DNA of 64,000 nucleotides from Caldora sp965222765 (GTDB lineage: Bacteria > Cyanobacteriota > Cyanobacteriia > Cyanobacteriales > Coleofasciculaceae), in assembly GCA_965222765.1 (NCBI GenBank), contig CBDCVG010000001.1, positions 6,256-70,255 on the forward strand, read 5' to 3'. The notes beneath the pieces are model-generated. The model was not told the DNA's origin, did not search any database, and saw nothing but the letters and a program-made list of their open reading frames with translations. A program made the translations under genes and the position numbers. Below are positions 59,304 to 64,000 of the stretch, piece after piece. The stretch's first letter is position 1. Each line of letters starts with the position of its first letter.

Positions 59304-59657
59304 ACAAAAAGAGTATTAACAATTTTTGTCTGAGACTACCTTAGGAGAGACAATCAAGCGATCTGCTTGCAGCAGCGTTTGCGCTATCGCTATTCTGAGA
59401 ATCACACTCCGTGAGATCATTAGATTGACAGCTCGTTAAATGCTTGAATAATTACATACTACATAAATAATACATAAACGTCAAGGGTCTAACCAAAATA
59501 TTTATAAGTTTCTATTCCCCCTCCTAGTACCAGATGACCTATAGCAATTCTTGCAAAGCCTGAGCTTTCTTGCCTATTCCCTATTCCCCATTCCCAAAAA
59601 CCAATAACGAAAGTACCATCACCAAATGAGAAACACTATATCTTCTTTTCTTCCTTC
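59304..59657. other. Spacer upstream of RNA element 3 and of the DNA methyltransferase gene
   Basis: 354 bases without a gene. The leftward promoter for the RNA array should be near its left end and the rightward promoter for the methyltransferase near its right end. CTTCGTGTCCTTTGTGCCTT at ~59655 is a common dispersed repeat. Confidence 0.45.
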
Positions 59658-60986
59658 GTGTCCTTTGTGCCTTCGTGGTTCACTCAATCGAGTAGTCTTT
59701 TGGTGAGAAGCAAATTCCCTCATAACCCAACCCAAACCTTCAACCGCCCTGTAGCCATAGATTTATTTGCTGGAGCTGGGGGATTTTCCTTGGGAATTGA
59801 GCAAGCAGGATTTGATGTAGCTCTTGCTGTTGAACAAGATCCAATTCATGCAGCGGTTTATGCCTTCAATTTCCCCCACACCAAAGTTTTATGTAAAGAC
59901 GTAGCTCAACTATCTAGTCAGGAAATTCAACAAGCATTCGCAAAATGGACAACTGACAACAGACTACAACACAACCAAATTGATCTAGTAATAGGTGGGC
60001 CCCCCTGCCAGGGGTTCTCTAACATCGGTAAACGTCAGCTTGATGATGTGCGTAACAAGTTGGTGTTCGAGTTTTGCCGCTTAGTGAAGGAACTCCAACC
60101 CCGTTACTTTGTCATGGAGAATGTATCTGGCTTATGCCAAAAGAAATACCAACCGCTCTTCCAAGAATTGCTCAATCAATTTAAAGCAGCAGGCTACCAA
60201 ATCACAGAGCCAGTTCAAGTATTGAATGCTGCAAGTTTTGGTATACCCCAAAAACGGCGGCGGTTATTTGTACTAGGAGCTCAGCTTGGAGTAGGCAAGC
60301 TAACTTATCCAGAACCGAAACTTTCCCAAAAGTCCCAATACCTAACAGTAAGAGATGCGATCGCAGATTTACCTAATCTAGATGATTTTGCCGAACTCCG
60401 GAACAACGATTGTGTCCGACTCAAACCAAAACAGATGCGTTTGATAGAAGCTCGAGCAATGCCTTATGGAGAAAAGCTACGCAATATAATTACTGAGCCA
60501 GACAACTTTGCCTATTCCCGCCAATGGAATCCCCGACTATTAACTAGCTCCATGCAAACCCAGCACAATCAAACTTCTATTGAGCGCTTCGATAAAACAC
60601 TACCAGGAAAATTAGAGCCTATCAGTCGTTTACAACGCCTAGATTGGGACAAACCTTGCCATACCCTAAGAGCTGGTACTGGTTCTGAGCGTGGTGCTTA
60701 TACCTCTCCCCGTCCCCTTCATCCTAACTACCCACGGGTCATTTCTGTGCGAGAAGCGGCAAGGCTACACTCATTTCCTGACTGGTTCCGTTTTCACATA
60801 ACCAAGTGGCATGGATTTCGTCAGGTAGGCAATGCTGTACCACCAATCTTAGGACGAGTATTGGGTAGGCAAATTATAGCAGCGCTGGAAGTTGAACCAT
60901 CGGTATCAGTAGATCCCTTATTACTCAGAAATACTCAACTGCTTAAGTTAACTCCCTCACAAGCATCACAATATTGGCACATTTAA
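59658..60986 (+). CDS. DNA C5-cytosine methyltransferase (orphan, HIP1-type candidate)
   Basis: Up to 442 residues. The first ~15 codons are repeat-derived, so the true start is uncertain (GTG at 59703 possible). All C5-methyltransferase motifs are present: I DLFAGAGGFSLGIEQAGF, IV GGPPCQGFSNIG with the catalytic Cys, VI MENVSGL, VIII QKRRRLFVLG, IX/X PRVISVREAARLHSFP and RQVGNAVPPILGRVLG. There is no restriction gene beside it, so it is an orphan enzyme. Its opening (RPVAIDLFAGAGG...EQDPIHAAVYAFNFP) resembles the cyanobacterial CGATCG methyltransferases, which modify the core of HIP1 octamers abundant in this DNA. That specificity is inferred. Confidence 0.92.
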   Translation: MSFVPSWFTQSSSLLVRSKFPHNPTQTFNRPVAIDLFAGAGGFSLGIEQAGFDVALAVEQDPIHAAVYAFNFPHTKVLCKDVAQLSSQEIQQAFAKWTTDNRLQHNQIDLVIGGPPCQGFSNIGKRQLDDVRNKLVFEFCRLVKELQPRYFVMENVSGLCQKKYQPLFQELLNQFKAAGYQITEPVQVLNAASFGIPQKRRRLFVLGAQLGVGKLTYPEPKLSQKSQYLTVRDAIADLPNLDDFAELRNNDCVRLKPKQMRLIEARAMPYGEKLRNIITEPDNFAYSRQWNPRLLTSSMQTQHNQTSIERFDKTLPGKLEPISRLQRLDWDKPCHTLRAGTGSERGAYTSPRPLHPNYPRVISVREAARLHSFPDWFRFHITKWHGFRQVGNAVPPILGRVLGRQIIAALEVEPSVSVDPLLLRNTQLLKLTPSQASQYWHI

Positions 60987-61086
60987 AAATTGACTTGGTC
61001 TAAGAGCTCTTCATTTATGAAGAAAATAAAAAGAAAATATTTTCCCCTAAGTTCAATCCTCTAATCCTCTTCTTTCAAGGAGAGGT

Positions 61087-61138
61087 AATTATCAATTATC
61101 AATTATCAATTATCAATTATCAATTATCCATTATCAAA
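61087..61138. repeat. ATCAATT heptamer tract downstream of glcF
   Basis: About six tandem ATCAATT units followed by ATCCATT variants that run to the glcF stop codon. Confidence 0.8.
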
Positions 61139-61145
61139 TTATCCA

Positions 61146-62501
61146 TTATCCATTATCAATTGTTGAAGCTAACTTAACTCCCCGAATCGAGTAATCTAAC
61201 AACTCCATCGGATGCATCAAAGTAATCTCGTGTCCCTGCAATTGCAAATGCTTCTTAATTTGCAAAGAACAACCAGGATTAGGAGAAGCAATCAAATCCG
61301 CTCCAGTATTAAGCAAATTCTCCACCTTTTGCTGTCCCAACTCATCCGCTACTTCCGGTTGCAGCAAATTATAAACCCCTGCACTACCGCAACACAAAGC
61401 TGCATCAAGTGGTTCTCGCAACTTCACTCCCGGAATTTGCCGCAGTAGTTGTCGGGGTTGCACTGAAATCTTTTGCCCATGCAATAGATGACAGGCATCT
61501 TGATAAACTATCGTCAGTTCTTCATCTGTTAGGGGTGAAAGCTTTGCTGTTAGTTCCACAGCAGCCAAGAATTCCTGAACATCCCTCACCTGAGCCGCAA
61601 ATTCTTTGGCTTTGTCTGCGTACTCTGGATCATCTTCTAAGATATGGCCATATTCCTTCAAAGTATGCCCACAACCAGCAGCATTGATAATCACCGCCTC
61701 AACACCTGTGCCTTCAAAGCTATCAATCATCTGCCGTGCCAAAGATTGAGCTTGTTGAGTTTGTCCCTGATGCTCTGGCAGTGCAGCACAACAACCCTGA
61801 GTTTTCGGGATAACTACTTCACAACCATTCGCAGTTAACACCCGCACCGTTGCCTCATTGACTGGGGAAAAGAATAATCGCTGCACACAACCGAGAATCA
61901 TACCCACACGATAACGCTTCTTCCCTTGAGCAGGAATCACATCTGGCAGATTATTACGAAAAGAGTCCAGGGTAAGTTCAGGTAAAACCGAATCCATTGC
62001 TGCCAAGGAGGGGAATATCTGCTTTAGCAAGCTAGTAGAGCGAACTAACTTCTGTACTCCCGATTTTTGATAAAGATAGAGAGGAGCGAGAAAGAGGCGC
62101 AATCGTTCAGGATAAGGGAAGAGATTAAAAATTAGAGTTCTAATCAACTTGTCTGGTATGCTGCGGGGTTGATGGCGCTCAACTTGATGACGAGTAGCCG
62201 AAATGAGTTTGTCATATTGAACTCCTGAAGGGCAGGTAGTAACACAAGCCAAACATCCCAAGCAAGAATCAAAATGTTGGCTTGTCCCTTCGGCTAAAGG
62301 AGCCTCTCCTTGATTGATGGCATCCATGAGATAAATCCGTCCCCTAGGAGAATCCATCTCTTTACCAATTACCCGATAACTGGGACAAGTTGACAGGCAA
62401 AAACCGCAATGAACACAAGTATCAATTAGTGCCTGCTGTGGAGGTTTTTGAGCATCAAAACCGCTGAAGTTATTGGTTATTTGTTGTTCTTTGTTTGTCA
62501 T
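61146..62501 (-). CDS. glcF: Glycolate dehydrogenase iron-sulfur subunit GlcF
   Basis: 451 residues. Two 4Fe-4S ferredoxin motifs are visible, CVHCGFCLSTCPS (~29-41) and CLGCLACVTTCPSG (~80-93). Two cysteine-rich CCG domains follow (GCCAALPEHQG and ALCCGSAGVYN). GlcF passes electrons from the flavin subunits GlcD/GlcE to the membrane quinone pool when photorespiratory glycolate is oxidised to glyoxylate. It follows glcE in the same direction after a 116-bp heptamer-filled spacer. glcD is not in the window. Confidence 0.93.
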   Translation of the reverse strand: MTNKEQQITNNFSGFDAQKPPQQALIDTCVHCGFCLSTCPSYRVIGKEMDSPRGRIYLMDAINQGEAPLAEGTSQHFDSCLGCLACVTTCPSGVQYDKLISATRHQVERHQPRSIPDKLIRTLIFNLFPYPERLRLFLAPLYLYQKSGVQKLVRSTSLLKQIFPSLAAMDSVLPELTLDSFRNNLPDVIPAQGKKRYRVGMILGCVQRLFFSPVNEATVRVLTANGCEVVIPKTQGCCAALPEHQGQTQQAQSLARQMIDSFEGTGVEAVIINAAGCGHTLKEYGHILEDDPEYADKAKEFAAQVRDVQEFLAAVELTAKLSPLTDEELTIVYQDACHLLHGQKISVQPRQLLRQIPGVKLREPLDAALCCGSAGVYNLLQPEVADELGQQKVENLLNTGADLIASPNPGCSLQIKKHLQLQGHEITLMHPMELLDYSIRGVKLASTIDNG

Positions 62502-62582
62502 GTATCCTCAGGGTTTTAGGTTTAACGGAAAGATGGTTGCGGTGCTGCTTCACTCAAGTTGGATATCAGCTCTTAAGTCTAA

Positions 62583-62624
62583 CTAACACCTAACACCTAA
62601 CACCTAATACCTAACACCTAATCT
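62583..62624. repeat. AACACCT heptamer tract between glcE and glcF
   Basis: Tandem CTAACAC/CTAATAC units ending at the glcE stop. The same family occurs near 40265-40315 and 51255-51290. Confidence 0.8.
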
Positions 62625-63931
62625 TTCAAAAAACGATCGGGACTTAAAATATTTTTCGGATCAAATTGCTGTTTAATACGACGCATAAGATTTAAGCTAT
62701 TGCTGTTGTAACCCCAGACATCCAACTGTTGCTTAATAGCAGTAGGTGCATCTAATACTGTTAGAAAACCCTTTTGAGCTTGGCAATGGTTGCGCATCTT
62801 TACAATTGTCTGAGGTGTCACCACTCCTGAGTCAAGCCGCAAGTGTCCTAATCCACTCCCACCGTGAATAAATCCTAATCCAGTGGAGGAAGTTAAAGTG
62901 TCCAACTTAACTAAGGTATTAGCAGCAGCAGTAGGTAATACTCCTATTTTGCAAGTAATTCCTGCTGGAGAGGGGGATTCCCAGATTTGTTTTGGCAATG
63001 ATTGCCATAGATTTAGCTCTTCGGCATCGGTATACAAAGTACCTGTTAAACCCAGCTGCTCTCCAACTTCCAATATCCGAGATGACTGTTCCTTAACAGC
63101 CTCCGTAACACTCTGAAAACGTATCATTAAACCCATACCTTTACCAATATCCAGAGCTTTCACTAGTTGAGTGGATAGTACATCAAAGGCTGTAGGAGTA
63201 AGGGCAGAAGCTAGTAAAGTTTTAGAGGCAGAAGCTATTGCCTCCACTTCACCAGTCAATACCACAGTACTCCCAGTCTCTGGTATGGGATAAACCCGGA
63301 ATGTAACTTCCGTTAGAATTCCCAAACTACCATAGGAGCCAGTAAACAACTTCATCAAGTCATAGCCAGCGACATTTTTTACTACCCGTCCCCCAGCTTT
63401 GGCAATTTTTCCATCGCTACGAACGAAGGAAATACCCAACAGCATATCTCTAACCCCACCATACCGCTGACGCCAAGAGCCACTGTTGGCAGTAGCAATG
63501 ATGCCACCTAAGGTAGCTTGTTGAGGATAGGCTGGTTCTAGGGGCAAAAATTGACTATTTTGGGAGAGAAGCTCTTGTAAGTCAGAAAATTTGACTCCAG
63601 CTTCAGCAGTCACTGTTAAGTCACCAACTGCATGATCAATGATGCGGTTTAGCCGTTCGGTGCTCAGGATTAGATCTACTTGCTTACCGATACCACCCCA
63701 ACTTAATTTACTACCCTTACCACAGGGGATGACTTCCCAACCATTGCTATAGCATTGGCTCATAACCTGGGAAAGTTCTGCAATTGTATTGGGATAAACC
63801 ATACTAGGAGAGAAATTATCCGAGGCGTTGACTTTAGTAATCTGCTCTTGAGAGCTTGGTTTCAAGTTTTTCCAGTCGCAGATGCCAGATGCTCCAACAA
63901 TTGGCTCAAGGATTTGGGCGATAGCATTCAT
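62618..63931 (-). CDS. glcE: Glycolate dehydrogenase FAD-binding subunit GlcE
   Basis: 437 residues. An FAD_binding_4 (PCMH-type) domain is in the first half: VIPCGKGSKLSWGG, LTVTAEAGVKFSDLQ, PLEPAYPQQATLGGIIATANSG and GGRVVKNVAGYDLMKLFTGSYGSLGILTE. The C-terminal half is the FAD-oxidase C domain, ending RIKQQFDPKNILSPDRFL. GlcE works with GlcD and GlcF in glycolate oxidation, the first salvage step of photorespiration. It fits the inorganic-carbon theme of the window without being in its operon. The start ATG at 63931 is 70 bp from the window end. Confidence 0.9.
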   Translation of the reverse strand: MNAIAQILEPIVGASGICDWKNLKPSSQEQITKVNASDNFSPSMVYPNTIAELSQVMSQCYSNGWEVIPCGKGSKLSWGGIGKQVDLILSTERLNRIIDHAVGDLTVTAEAGVKFSDLQELLSQNSQFLPLEPAYPQQATLGGIIATANSGSWRQRYGGVRDMLLGISFVRSDGKIAKAGGRVVKNVAGYDLMKLFTGSYGSLGILTEVTFRVYPIPETGSTVVLTGEVEAIASASKTLLASALTPTAFDVLSTQLVKALDIGKGMGLMIRFQSVTEAVKEQSSRILEVGEQLGLTGTLYTDAEELNLWQSLPKQIWESPSPAGITCKIGVLPTAAANTLVKLDTLTSSTGLGFIHGGSGLGHLRLDSGVVTPQTIVKMRNHCQAQKGFLTVLDAPTAIKQQLDVWGYNSNSLNLMRRIKQQFDPKNILSPDRFLKD

Positions 63932-64000
63932 GGCACTTGTGTTCTTTGTTATTGGTCAATTGAGAATTGAGAATGTCTCCCCAGTTTCTCATCTCCCTAT

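Noticed and set aside
61087..61138. Heptamer tracts as CRISPR or origin iterons
   Set aside because: Seven-base units without spacers, found in many spacers with different sequences; no dnaA, dnaN or other origin context.

Overview
The window is chromosomal DNA of a cyanobacterium, most likely a filamentous one with a large genome. It carries the cytochrome b6f genes petB and petD, several NDH-1 subunits (an ndhF4-ndhD4-cupB CO2-uptake set and ndhB), a beta-carboxysome cluster (ccmK, ccmK, ccmL, ccmM, ccmN), glycolate dehydrogenase genes (glcE, glcF) and a CAAD-domain membrane protein. GCGATCGC (HIP1) octamers are scattered throughout, and the spacers are full of seven-base tandem repeats of the kind seen in filamentous cyanobacteria.

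Layout. 1-3.5 kb: end of a sensor kinase, a GxxExxY gene between repeats, tRNA-Val, a DUF2227 membrane protein and mazG. 3.5-12.7 kb: the inorganic-carbon region, with ccmKKLMN leftward and ndhF4-ndhD4-cupB rightward from a shared 0.66-kb spacer. 13.3-17.5 kb: petB, petD, a Uma2 nuclease gene, a glycosyltransferase-TPR gene and a DUF3153 lipoprotein. 17.5-21.6 kb: a large secreted repeat protein of the hemagglutinin type, broken by one frameshift. 21.7-29.4 kb: cysS, a His-rich COG0523 GTPase, two methyltransferases, a DUF2283/DUF4258 pair, ilvN and a GNAT gene. 29.7-36.5 kb: an accessory stretch with two tiny membrane-protein ORFs, a MITE-like element with near-perfect 30-bp ends, two proteins sharing an AGRD...GG motif (one with a PEP-CTERM-like tail), a short NB-ARC ATPase, an unrecognised 434-residue protein, and remnants of a transposase and a nucleoside phosphorylase. 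36.8-46.8 kb: a PNPOx-family gene facing a MocR regulator, a methyltransferase, ndhB, a WD40 protein and a response regulator behind a textbook NtcA promoter. 47-57 kb: a BtuCDF/FecBCD-type ABC transporter, a nucleotidyltransferase, ftsY, nusB, DUF502 and DUF4291 genes. 59.6-64 kb: a C5-cytosine methyltransferase and glcF-glcE.

The most interesting locus is 56.5-59.3 kb, read on the minus strand. A Ro60/Rsr-like ring plus von Willebrand A protein is preceded by three RNA-like elements. All three have the same bulged terminal stem (5' GCGCCCUAAC, 3' CAACUUGCGC) but different tRNA-like heads: one in normal tRNA order (Leu-like), one a circularly permuted tRNA opened at the anticodon loop, and one reduced to D-arm-like and T-arm-like hairpins. 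This is the architecture of bacterial Y RNAs. Between two of the elements lies a divergent paralogue of ribosomal stalk protein bL12. A Ro protein, several tRNA-mimicking Y RNAs and a bL12-like protein in one array suggests a ribonucleoprotein system connected to translation or tRNA metabolism; that functional link is inference.

A dispersed element of about 109 bp, containing AATTAAG repeats between imperfect inverted ends, occurs four times (4.3, 40.4, 51.1 and 58.0 kb). Other repeat pairs flank single genes (GxxExxY, cupB) or abut gene ends.
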